Assembly (NCBI RefSeq): GCF_024498355.1
Contig: NZ_CP101833.1
Location: 1,965,001 to 2,029,000 of the forward strand
DNA from: Bacillus pumilus
Lineage (GTDB): Bacteria; Bacillota; Bacilli; Bacillales; Bacillaceae
Reading direction: 5' to 3'
DNA: 64,000 nucleotides
Program-made: the position numbers and the translations under genes
Notes under the pieces: generated by a model
What the model was told of the DNA's origin: nothing
Database searches by the model: none
What the model saw: the letters and a program-made list of their open reading frames with translations, nothing else
Part shown: positions 1 to 9,423 of the stretch, in pieces
How the letters are laid out: each line of letters starts with the position of its first letter
Position numbering within the stretch: the stretch's first letter is position 1

Positions 1-2876
1 TTTTCAAGGATTGCTTCATATGATGATTCTACCTTTTTCTTTTCGGCTTGTTTTTCATCCTCTGACTGATGCAAGGTGGCATGCAGCTTGTCGACGGTTC
101 CACATAATGTACTAGCTTCAAAATGCAAAAGCTCGATGGCATCTTTCGTTAATTCTTCCTCAATAAAATAGTCGAGTTGTTTTCTAAGCTGTTCATATTG
201 ATTATAAGGTGTTGACCCTTTTCCTTCGATCTCTTCCTTACTGGACACATGATGAAGATTTGGGTTTCGGATGCCTTCTTTTGTGAGCTCTTTTCGCACA
301 TAGTCAAAGACGGTTTCAAGCTCTGCTTGATCCTTTGCCAAATCAGCTGCATTGATAATAAAGAACATTTTATCCATGCTAAAAGAATCTTTTACGAGCC
401 CAAGCTTACGTAAAAATGACCGATCGGCCTTGGAGAAAGAATGCTGATAGTAAGTTAAATAAAGAAGGGCGTCTGCGTCCTTCATATATTGAAAGGCCAT
501 CTCTGTGTGACGCTTATTCATACTGCTGGCGCCTGGCGTATCAACAATCGTCAGCCCTTTATCTGTCAAAGGTGTACTTAAATACACCGTTACTTCCTTG
601 ACCACACAAGAAACAGCTTCTTCTGCCACATACGGCTTTAGTTCTTGAAGTGTGACATTTAATGGGGTTTGCTTGACAATGTATTCATGAAACCGGGCAT
701 GCGCTTCTAGAAAATGTTCAACAATGATGCGGTGATCTTGTTCAAACTGTCTTTTTTTCAGTACTCGTTCGAGTTTCGCTCTAAACGTATCTCCCTTTTC
801 TCCTGTGATAGAAAATCCGAGAATCTGATCGAGCTCTTCTAAAATATCCTGCTCTGATTTGAACACCACTTTGACACTTTCATGCGGGTGATCTTCCGTC
901 GGCTGCGTTAGCTTATTGATCGTTGCCGTTGTTGGGGTAGGAGACGATGGCAGCACCTTTCGCCCAACAAGGGCATTGGCAAAGGAAGATTTCCCCGAAC
1001 TAAAAGCCCCGAATAAGGCGAGTGTGAATTCTTTCGCCTGCAGCCGCTTTGTTCGTTTTTCAAAGGACTTTCTTTGAGATTGAAGAACGTCTAATGGCAA
1101 TAAAATACGAGAAAGCTGTTCAAACTGCTTAATCGACTGTGCCGTCGTTAAATGCTGAGACTGACGTATTTGATCATGATCTGTCTGCTCGTTTTCTTGC
1201 CCGCTCTCTTCAGCATGAAATGGCGCGTGGTACTGCTTCAGCTGGTCATGCTGCATCCATTGTTTTTTCGCATAAAACCAATCTTCTTGGACCAGCTCAT
1301 CCGTTCCGTTTTGCCATATATCCCATACATGCTGGATGTCTCGTTTGATTTGTTCATTTTTTTCGATGCACTGCTCAAGCATTTGAAGCTCTTGTTTCGC
1401 CTGCGTCCATTTTTCTTGCTGCTTCCCCTTTTCCTTCGTGAGCTGGTCTTTCAGGGTCTCAGCCATTTGTTCAATCAATGGCATCGCTTTCTGTTTAGCC
1501 TGTCTTTTTAGGGCTTCACCAGCATCTTTCGCATATTGAAGAACATATTCATTAGAAAAAGTCGCACCGGGATGAATGACTTTTTCAAGCAGGGATTCTT
1601 GGACAGGTGTTTCAAATGCCATCACTTGATCTAACAGCTCTTCTCCAAGCTGATGCCGCTTGACTTCCTTTTTGAGAAGCTCTGCAATATGCCAGTCCAC
1701 TTCTGCTTTCATTCTCGTCTTTACATCTGTTACAATATCGTTTGCCCGTTTTTCTTTTTCCTGCTCGGTTTTATTTTTAGAAAAGAGCAACCCTACTTTA
1801 AAGCCAGGTGCTTTCGATTCGATATAGTCACTTGCGAGCTCCCTCATCTTAAATGGAGTTAGGTTCGCATTTTTTAAAATGTTCTCCATTTCAGAAGATA
1901 TTTCGTCTTCTAACTGTTTTGCGCCATTTTCGATAAATCGGTTTTTTGCTTCAAGTTCTTTGACTTCATTTCTTTTATCTTGAAGCTGCGTATCAAGATC
2001 CTCTTCCTGCAGCTCTTCTTTTAACGATTCGATATGTTCTTTTAGGACATGCTCTATTTTCTGCTCTGTATAGGCTCGAAGTGATGCTTTAGGCAATGTT
2101 TGTAATTCTTGTAGTTTCTCAATTAAACGAAGCATTTCGTTTCTTGGGTGTGCCTCATCGGTTACAGATGTAAAATACAGATGTTCTTCCTCAATGCCTT
2201 CTTTGAGGAGCATTTCAACCACTTGTTTTTTGTAGTCTTCAAAAGCTGTCTCATGTTCATCATGTCGATCGACTTGATTCACAATGAAATAAAGATTTGG
2301 CACTTGGTCTTTGATGGAGCGAATAAAACGAATATTTTCTTCAGAATGAACATGGTTATAGTGAACGACATAAAAAAGAGCATCTGCTTGATGTAGAATT
2401 GACGCAGCCGATAAAAAGTGCGCATGATCCGTTGAATCAATTCCTGGCGTATCGATCAGTGCCACCTTTTCTTCAAGTCCCCTATAATCACCGCTCATTT
2501 CGACCATTTCAATCTGTTCTCCATCCTTACAAAAACGCTGCACCGCTTCTTTGTCATAAGAACCGCTCATTTTTGCAAAACGGCCATCAGAGGTGTGAAG
2601 CTGTACTTCACTTCTCCCTTTTCTTACAACGACTAAGTTTGCACTTGTTGGGATTGGGCTCGTTGGCAGGATGTGATCATGAAGCAAATGATTCACAAGT
2701 GATGACTTACCAGCAGAATAGTGGCCGGTAAATGCAATATACACTTCTTCTTCTGCTTCCTTTTTGATAATCGATGCAAGTTTGGCTGCGCGCTCATGAT
2801 CATCCCTTTTGAGAAGGCTTTGATATAAAGCACCTGTAGTTTGAACGAGCGAATCTCGAATAGACAAGTCTTTCAT
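1..2876 (-). CDS. dynA: DynA, double dynamin-like GTPase (3' end outside the window)
   Basis: Bacterial dynamin-like protein that tethers and fuses membranes and helps membrane repair and phage tolerance (family knowledge). The frame is open from the ATG at 2876 to the window edge, about 958 codons; the B. subtilis protein is about 1190 aa, so the C-terminus is missing here. It holds two GTPase heads, which marks the fused DynA type. The first P-loop is GHYSAGKSS at about residues 51-59, followed by a DTPG motif. The second is GAFSSGKSS at about residues 622-630, again followed by DTPG. Long charged helices between the heads fit stalk regions. The start follows the fbpC-like peptide and its terminator on the same strand, so some iron-linked read-through is possible. 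Formerly ypbR. Identity is secure from the two GTPase copies and the gene order. Confidence 0.95.
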   Translation of the reverse strand, partial: MKDLSIRDSLVQTTGALYQSLLKRDDHERAAKLASIIKKEAEEEVYIAFTGHYSAGKSSLVNHLLHDHILPTSPIPTSANLVVVRKGRSEVQLHTSDGRFAKMSGSYDKEAVQRFCKDGEQIEMVEMSGDYRGLEEKVALIDTPGIDSTDHAHFLSAASILHQADALFYVVHYNHVHSEENIRFIRSIKDQVPNLYFIVNQVDRHDEHETAFEDYKKQVVEMLLKEGIEEEHLYFTSVTDEAHPRNEMLRLIEKLQELQTLPKASLRAYTEQKIEHVLKEHIESLKEELQEEDLDTQLQDKRNEVKELEAKNRFIENGAKQLEDEISSEMENILKNANLTPFKMRELASDYIESKAPGFKVGLLFSKNKTEQEKEKRANDIVTDVKTRMKAEVDWHIAELLKKEVKRHQLGEELLDQVMAFETPVQESLLEKVIHPGATFSNEYVLQYAKDAGEALKRQAKQKAMPLIEQMAETLKDQLTKEKGKQQEKWTQAKQELQMLEQCIEKNEQIKRDIQHVWDIWQNGTDELVQEDWFYAKKQWMQHDQLKQYHAPFHAEESGQENEQTDHDQIRQSQHLTTAQSIKQFEQLSRILLPLDVLQSQRKSFEKRTKRLQAKEFTLALFGAFSSGKSSFANALVGRKVLPSSPTPTTATINKLTQPTEDHPHESVKVVFKSEQDILEELDQILGFSITGEKGDTFRAKLERVLKKRQFEQDHRIIVEHFLEAHARFHEYIVKQTPLNVTLQELKPYVAEEAVSCVVKEVTVYLSTPLTDKGLTIVDTPGASSMNKRHTEMAFQYMKDADALLYLTYYQHSFSKADRSFLRKLGLVKDSFSMDKMFFIINAADLAKDQAELETVFDYVRKELTKEGIRNPNLHHVSSKEEIEGKGSTPYNQYEQLRKQLDYFIEEELTKDAIELLHFEASTLCGTVDKLHATLHQSEDEKQAEKKKVESSYEAILE

Positions 2877-2970
2877 GACGATAAACCCCTTTGTTTTTAG
2901 AAAAGTCAGTTATGTATGTGATACCATTTTACACAAAATAAAGAGATTTTTCTTCTGATCTGAGGAAATA

Positions 2971-3028
2971 AAAAAAATCTGCTGCCCGATCAGTCGTAAT
3001 TGACTGCGATCAGGAAGCAGATTTTTTT
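2971..3028 (-). terminator. Strong hairpin terminator after the fbpC-like gene
   Basis: An outer stem (AAAAAATCTGCT against AGCAGATTTTTT) encloses an inner GATC/GTC stem and ends in a T-run on either strand. It starts within the last codons of the 30-aa gene and separates it from dynA. Confidence 0.85.
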
Positions 3029-3102
3029 GAAACACCTTTTAATACGAAGCCAATTAATAGGCTGTATACACAGACCGTACCTAGTAAGAAAATCATTGTC
3101 AT
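3010..3102 (-). CDS. fbpC: Small Fur-regulated peptide, FbpC-like (30 aa)
   Basis: This short frame begins ATG-ACA-ATG at 3102 and encodes 30 aa: a hydrophobic stretch (residues 3-21) and a short tail with three lysines. An AAGGATGG ribosome-binding sequence lies about 11 bases upstream. An in-frame ATG at 3117 would add five residues but has a poor binding site. A sigma-A-type promoter and two Fur boxes precede it and a strong terminator follows, so it looks like a stand-alone transcription unit. In B. subtilis, FbpA, FbpB and FbpC are small basic Fur-controlled peptides that work with the FsrA sRNA in iron sparing. Size, charge, Fur control and my memory that Fur acts next to ypbR all suggest FbpC, but I cannot align it. 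Gene reality is likely; the name is tentative. Confidence 0.6.
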   Translation of the reverse strand: MTMIFLLGTVCVYSLLIGFVLKGVSKKSAS

Positions 3103-3127
3103 GTGATCACCGTCCATCCTTCGTGAT

Positions 3128-3179
3128 TGAGAATGCTTATCATTAATGAAAGTGTATCACAATTGATAATGATTTTCAA
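3128..3179 (-). promoter_or_regulatory. Promoter with two Fur boxes for the fbpC-like gene
   Basis: On the minus strand TTGAAA (3174-3179), 17 bases and TACACT (3151-3156) form a sigma-A promoter. A Fur box at 3164-3178 (TGATAATGATTTTCA) differs from the 7-1-7 consensus TGATAATnATTATCA at one position and covers the -35/spacer. A second at 3128-3142 (TGAGAATGCTTATCA) differs at two positions and lies just past the expected start site. This layout predicts iron repression. Confidence 0.8.
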
Positions 3180-3181
3180 TA

Positions 3182-3691
3182 TTAATTTAGTAAATACTGA
3201 TTTAGCGCTTTCTCTTCTGTTTGAATTCTCACCATCATCATCCATGCATTTAAACACGTAAACAAAATGGCGGTAATGTACGCTTCAAACAATAGCGGGA
3301 TCAAGATAAGCTCAATCGCCACCACCACATAGTTAGGATGCTTTAACCAGCGATACGGTCCCTTTTTTACAATCACCGCATTTGGCACCACTAAAATCTT
3401 TGTATTCCAGTACGTCCCAAGGGAACATAATGCCCAGTATCGAACCACCTGTGTAGCCAGCAGGAAAATGAGCAGCAACAGAAAAAAACGGGATGGTTCC
3501 CGGTTTAACAGCCATGTCTCTCCAATGAGTGAGAGGAAAAAAGCAGCATGCATTCCGACCATATAAGGATAATGGTTAGCGCCGAATTCGATGGCGCCTA
3601 TCGCTTTCACTTTCTTCTCATTTCTTTTGGCAACAAGCATTTCAATCAGGCGCTGACAAATGAAGAAACCAATGACCAGCCAAAAAATCAT
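3182..3691 (-). CDS. bpsB: BpsB, alkylpyrone O-methyltransferase (isoprenylcysteine methyltransferase family)
   Basis: Integral membrane methyltransferase that methylates the alkylpyrones made by BpsA (B. subtilis knowledge; formerly ypbQ). The 169-aa protein has several membrane helices and the ICMT-type C-terminal block: RWLKHPNYVVVAIELILIP carries the conserved HPNY motif. The start is the ATG at 3691, because GGAGG lies 7-8 bases upstream; a longer frame from 3709 would include that ribosome binding site in the coding region. The ATG overlaps the bpsA stop (ATGA), so the two are translationally coupled. Its stop sits immediately beside the fbpC promoter, with no clear terminator between them. 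Confidence 0.9.
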   Translation of the reverse strand: MIFWLVIGFFICQRLIEMLVAKRNEKKVKAIGAIEFGANHYPYMVGMHAAFFLSLIGETWLLNREPSRFFLLLLIFLLATQVVRYWALCSLGTYWNTKILVVPNAVIVKKGPYRWLKHPNYVVVAIELILIPLLFEAYITAILFTCLNAWMMMVRIQTEEKALNQYLLN

Positions 3692-4797
3692 GACGAGATC
3701 TCCTCCCATTTCATGAGTAATAATTCAGAGGAAAAGCCCGGACCAAGCGCCCCGCAAAGCCCCACATCGCCCGGATCAGCTGATTGATGTTCAAGAAAAT
3801 GCTTCATGACATACATAACTGTAGCAGAGGACATATTCCCGTGGTGTTTGAGTACTTCTTTTGAAGAAAAAAGCTGATCCTCTTGTAAAGATAGACTTTC
3901 AAGATAGGCATCAATTACTTTTTTACCTCCAGGGTGGGCAAGAAAAACAGTTAGATCATCTGTTGAAAACCCGAGCTGATGTAGAAATTGATCCACCTGC
4001 TCTTTTAACCAGCCTGAAATAATGGACGGAATGTCACGTGAGAAAATGACCTGAAAGCCGGCACTTGTAAATTCCCAGCCCATCACATCCTCAGAATCTT
4101 TCATCGTTACTGACTGTGTACCCATCACTTTAGGCACTGTTTTTAACTGCGTATAGTCAGATGCAGCTTTTTCTCCAGTTAACAGAACCGCCGCCGTCCC
4201 GTCTCCGAACAAGGAGGTGCCGATTAAATTGCTTTTTGATTGATCTTGCGGCTGAAAGGTTAAACTGCAAAGCTCACATGCGACAACTAGAACCTTCGCT
4301 TCTGGGTATGCCCTTATATATTCATAAGCTCGAGACAATCCTGCCGCTCCGCCCCCGCACCCTAGCCCCCAAATCGGCACTCGTTTCGTATAAGGCGAAA
4401 AAGGGAGAACGTTCATCACCCTTGCATCAAGACTTGGTGTCGACAATCCGGTGCTTGAGATGAAAAACAAAGCATCGATCTCTTCAAACGGAATAGGCTT
4501 TTGAAGGAACGTCGTCTCATGAAGACAGTGAATGATTGCTTCCTTCGCATGAGCCAGTGCTTTTTCCAAATAGATATTATTTTTCTCTTCAAAAGAGTGG
4601 TGCTTCTGATACCATTCAATAGGCTGCACAAACTGTCTGCTCTGAATTTCTCCATTATTAAAAGCTCTTAGCAGCCGGTCAATATCTTTAAACGATCGTT
4701 TAAATTGAGATCTTGCAAATTCAGCTGCTGTTTGCTGATTCACATGATTCTTTGGCAGACTCGTTCCAACTGAAAGAATGTAAGCCACCTGCTTCAC
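3688..4797 (-). CDS. bpsA: BpsA, type III polyketide synthase
   Basis: Chalcone-synthase-like enzyme that condenses long-chain acyl-CoA with malonyl-CoA into alkylpyrones (family and B. subtilis knowledge). It has 369 aa, normal for the family. The catalytic triad is visible: Cys148 in WGLGCGGGAAG, His288 in FLAHPGGKK and Asn321 in HHGNMSSAT. The GFGPG-type loop near the C-terminus appears as GALGPGFSSE. It is the first gene of a two-gene operon with bpsB. The region upstream is shared with the divergent sRNA candidate at 4.9 kb. I found no clear sigma-A promoter for it. Confidence 0.95.
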   Translation of the reverse strand: MKQVAYILSVGTSLPKNHVNQQTAAEFARSQFKRSFKDIDRLLRAFNNGEIQSRQFVQPIEWYQKHHSFEEKNNIYLEKALAHAKEAIIHCLHETTFLQKPIPFEEIDALFFISSTGLSTPSLDARVMNVLPFSPYTKRVPIWGLGCGGGAAGLSRAYEYIRAYPEAKVLVVACELCSLTFQPQDQSKSNLIGTSLFGDGTAAVLLTGEKAASDYTQLKTVPKVMGTQSVTMKDSEDVMGWEFTSAGFQVIFSRDIPSIISGWLKEQVDQFLHQLGFSTDDLTVFLAHPGGKKVIDAYLESLSLQEDQLFSSKEVLKHHGNMSSATVMYVMKHFLEHQSADPGDVGLCGALGPGFSSELLLMKWEEISS

Positions 4798-4893
4798 CTC
4801 TTTTTTCGGTTAATATCCCCTATCAAAAATAGGATATACATGCCAAAGCGTCACAATTCAGTCAAAATATTTTCCTTCGTCTAACTTTTTGTC

Positions 4894-4922
4894 TTGACGA
4901 CAATTGATAAATATTGGATAAT
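4894..4922 (+). promoter_or_regulatory. Promoter of the putative small RNA, with a partial Fur-box match
   Basis: TTGACG (4894-4899), exactly 17 bases, then GATAAT (4917-4922). Each hexamer is one base off the sigma-A consensus. The stretch TGATAAATATTGGAT (4905-4919) matches 9 of 14 defined Fur-box positions; the left half-site is good and the right half poor. Iron control is therefore only a suggestion. Confidence 0.65.
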
Positions 4923-4928
4923 ATAGGT

Positions 4929-4992
4929 GGAAACATGATGTAGTTTTCCTCCTTCACAGGTTCGTTCCAAGCCAAGCGAACCTGCTTTTTTT
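4929..4992 (+). ncRNA. Putative small regulatory RNA (about 65 nt) with an anti-Shine-Dalgarno segment
   Basis: A good promoter is followed within 70 bases by a perfect 8-bp hairpin, CAGGTTCG (4957-4964) with CGAACCTG (4977-4984), then CTTTTTTT. This is an intrinsic terminator with no reading frame of note between. The single-stranded segment before the hairpin contains TTTTCCTCCTTC (4944-4955), which is complementary to Shine-Dalgarno sequences, as in many Gram-positive trans-acting sRNAs such as FsrA and RoxS. The neighbouring Fur-controlled fbpC-like gene makes an FsrA-like iron-sparing role possible, but I do not recognise the sequence as FsrA. It could also be the leader of a gene lost when the IS relic entered. 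Confidence 0.55.
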
Positions 4993-5034
4993 ATGCAAAA
5001 AACACCTCTAAAAGAGAAGTGCAGACCGTAGACA

Positions 5035-5070
5035 AACCCCACCTTTACTTCAAGTAAAAGTGGGGTTTTC
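5035..5070. repeat. Inverted repeat near the IS relic end, terminator-like
   Basis: AACCCCAC-TTTACTT pairs with AGTAAA-GTGGGGTT across a 2-base loop with one mismatch, followed by TTTT. A second palindrome, GGACATGG/CCATGTC (about 5094-5116), lies between it and the transposase stop. These look like the non-coding end of the insertion sequence; exact IS ends could not be fixed. Confidence 0.55.
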
Positions 5071-5113
5071 ACATAATTATAAAAAGTTACGCTGGACATG
5101 GCGTTTTCCATGT

Positions 5114-5964
5114 CTAGTTGGCTAATTTTTTAAGATTCATGGCAGCGAAAGTAAGCATCGCTTGCATTGAAACTTTTTTTAGTACACGAAGTTTCGCCCA
5201 ACGCATACCATGCTTTTCTTTTGCATCCGCAAAGACGCGTTCTATTATTTCTCACCGCTTTGCATAGATGTTCTTATTCATTTCAGTGAGTCTTAGGTAG
5301 TTTGGTTCATCTAGTCTTGCCAAATATGCCGATGAATTTGTTTGGTATAATTTTGACTTTGTGTACAGTTATCTAGAAAAGAACAAGTTTTACATACCTC
5401 TGAATCGGACACATATTGCTTATATCTCTCTAGTCGTTGTACGGTAAGAGAGAATTTGACGGTTTAGGCACATGTAACAATCAAAATATGCGTCCATACA
5501 CGCATTCATTCTTTTTGAATAACCAGCTGCTGTTCTCAGACGAGTATAAGGCTTGACAGGTCTTATCTCTTGATCCATTAAAAACTTAGCGATGTAAGGT
5601 GTTTTATATCCAGCATCTACTGCAACTACATTTGGTTTTCCGACTTTCTTTGTCACCTTTGATACGAGCGAATCTAACATAGGACTATCATGAACATTTC
5701 CACCAGTGACCAGTGATCCAAAAATAAATCCTTTTGAATCACAAGCTGTATGAAAGGAATAAGCAAATGACTTTTCACGTTCACCTTTTACATAGTAGCC
5801 AATCTCTGATTCAGTTGTACTGACTTTGATCTCTTTTGTTTCTTCTTTATTTTGTAGGGGTAAGAGCTTTTCTCCATGTTTTTCGCGATTGATAGCCTCT
5901 ATCTACAATATCCACATGAGCATCCTTTTTTTCAATGAAATCGTCATTATACAACACTTTCATA
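5114..5964 (-). pseudogene. Decayed IS1182-family transposase
   Basis: Broken DDE transposase reading from about 5960 down to the stop at 5114. One intact block (about 5900-5420) contains INREKHGEK, then ESEIGYYVKGEREKSFAYSF, GGNVHDSPM and DAGYKTPYIAKF, all typical of IS1182-type transposases. It then meets a stop after SYRTTTREI, continues in the same frame through VCKTCSFLDNCTQ, and breaks again. The C-terminal block RVFADAKEKHGMRWAKLR and AAMNLKKLANW resumes in another frame. The N-terminal half is missing. Several stops and shifts make mobility impossible. It sits between the sRNA candidate and the deacetylase gene, so it probably marks an old insertion or rearrangement point. Confidence 0.85.
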
Positions 5965-6253
5965 CGGAATTTCCCTTCGCTTCGCATTAATGGTTAAATC
6001 TGATGCTATCTTAGCGTATACATATCAACGTTTCGATCATTATTCAGAATTATTTCATTTAAACATGAATGGATCACCTTTTTTCTGATCAATACAAACA
6101 ATAACCATAAAATTCTAATTTATTTGATTATTATATATAAAAAGGTGTTTTTTCCTGTATACTTAATCAATATGAACACCATGAAAAACAGTGAAAAAAG
6201 ATAGAATCTACTACATGATTCGGCACAAAATTTAATTGACTGGAGTGATTGTA
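5965..6253. other. AT-rich spacer upstream of the deacetylase gene
   Basis: No reading frame, RNA or strong repeat found. A TATACT hexamer at 6158-6163 could be a -10 box for the deacetylase gene, but I see no matching -35. The left part may be further IS remnant. Confidence 0.4.
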
Positions 6254-7108
6254 ATGAAAAAGGTGTCCAAAAAACAGACACCCTACAACACGATACTTCT
6301 CTCGAAGATAATTGGTTTAGTGCTTCTTACACTGTTTCTCTTTTTTATCTGGGATATGTCTAAACCCCATTTGCAGGCGACACATGGGCAAGCAAAAATT
6401 GTTGCCAACAGTGACTTCCGAGACACAAGCATCAGTCTGAAAGCAAAAGATCATTCTACAAGAACATTGGATACACATTTTAAGTCCAATCCAAACCAAC
6501 AGACAACGAATAAAACGGTCTTTTTAACATTTGATGATGGTCCTTCTGCTACATCAAATCAGCTGTTAAATGTATTAAAAGCACATCACGTGAAGGCGAC
6601 ATTCTTCATGCTTGGACCGCAAATCCAAGCACACCAAGCAGCTGTGAAAAGACTTTATCAAGAAGGACATCAATTAGGGCTTCATGGCATGACGCATGAT
6701 ATAAACCGCTTTTATCAGAACAGTGAGTCTCCCGCAAATGAAATGAGAGAAGCTCAGCGCATTCTTGCTTCTGTTACAGGCGTTTACACCCGTCTTGTGA
6801 GAACACCCTATGGCAGTGTTCCAAATTTAACATATCATCAAAAAGTACGTTTAAACCAAAATGGCTTTATTTACTGGGATTGGACGATTGATAGCCTTGA
6901 CTGGAGATATAAAAACTCACAATATGTTCCAGAGGTATTGAATCAACTGCAAATGTTTGAGAAAAATAAACCATGGGAACCAAAAGTTATTTTAATGCAT
7001 GATCAACCCTCTACCACAAACTATTTAGATAGCCTGATTACACAGCTAAAAGCAAGGGGCTATACATTTGCAGTCATTAACGAAACAATGCAGCCGGTAC
7101 AACATTAA
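6254..7108 (+). CDS. Membrane-anchored polysaccharide deacetylase (NodB domain)
   Basis: Predicted extracellular carbohydrate N-deacetylase of CE4 type, acting on peptidoglycan or another N-acetylated glycan. The 284-aa protein has one N-terminal membrane segment (about residues 13-33), a spacer, then the NodB domain. All five motifs are visible: TFDDGPS (Asp94-Asp95), the metal-binding HGMTH (His144, His148), RTPYG (Arg183), DWTIDSLDW and ILMHD (His249). The catalytic set is complete, so it should be active. The start is the ATG at 6254, with GGAGTG six bases upstream; the in-frame TTG at 6236 lies before that site. It is alone on the plus strand beside an IS relic and has no counterpart at this place in B. 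subtilis as I recall, so it may be acquired. I give no symbol because the family has many paralogues. Confidence 0.88.
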   Translation: MKKVSKKQTPYNTILLSKIIGLVLLTLFLFFIWDMSKPHLQATHGQAKIVANSDFRDTSISLKAKDHSTRTLDTHFKSNPNQQTTNKTVFLTFDDGPSATSNQLLNVLKAHHVKATFFMLGPQIQAHQAAVKRLYQEGHQLGLHGMTHDINRFYQNSESPANEMREAQRILASVTGVYTRLVRTPYGSVPNLTYHQKVRLNQNGFIYWDWTIDSLDWRYKNSQYVPEVLNQLQMFEKNKPWEPKVILMHDQPSTTNYLDSLITQLKARGYTFAVINETMQPVQH

Positions 7109-7123
7109 TAGCACTAATCACAA

Positions 7124-7153
7124 CAAGCCCGTATCAAAAGATGCGGGCTTTCA
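7124..7153. terminator. Bidirectional terminator between deacetylase gene and pbuX
   Basis: AAGCCCGTATC pairs with GATGCGGGCTT around an AAAA loop. It lies 16 bases past the deacetylase stop and 17 past the pbuX stop, and can serve both convergent genes. T-runs are short. Confidence 0.75.
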
Positions 7154-7169
7154 ACTCCAAGAGAAGTGT

Positions 7170-9270
<2,101 letters not shown>

Positions 9271-9386
9271 TTATCGTGTTCAAATTATAACAAGATTTCA
9301 GACGCTTGGAAAGCACTTTTCTAGAAAAATACCGAACTTAAATAATAGATCAGATCAAAATGTTCGTTTTTAGAATATTCAAGCAT

Positions 9387-9416
9387 CAAAAAAACACCCT
9401 TTTGACGAAAGGGTGC
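9387..9416 (-). terminator. Terminator downstream of ypwA
   Basis: CACCCTTT/AAAGGGTG stem around TGACG, followed by a T-run on the minus strand, eight bases after the ypwA stop. The 115 bases between this and the xpt promoter hold no gene I can see. Confidence 0.8.
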
Positions 9417-9423
9417 CTTTCAT

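Noticed and set aside
1152..1511. 119-codon plus-strand frame within dynA
   Set aside because: Antisense shadow of the helical DynA stalk; hydrophobicity arises from reverse reading of charged codons.
4925..4943. Minimal start-stop frame (AGGTGG, ATG-ATG-TAG) at the start of the sRNA candidate
   Set aside because: The expected transcription start is about 4929, so most of the binding site would not be transcribed. Probably chance.
4881..5111. 76-codon minus-strand frame across the sRNA and IS end
   Set aside because: It runs through two hairpins and a terminator and has no ribosome binding site or family resemblance.
5420..5680. An 86-aa apparent gene
   Set aside because: It is an intact piece of the broken IS1182 transposase, open further upstream without a stop, and not an independent gene.
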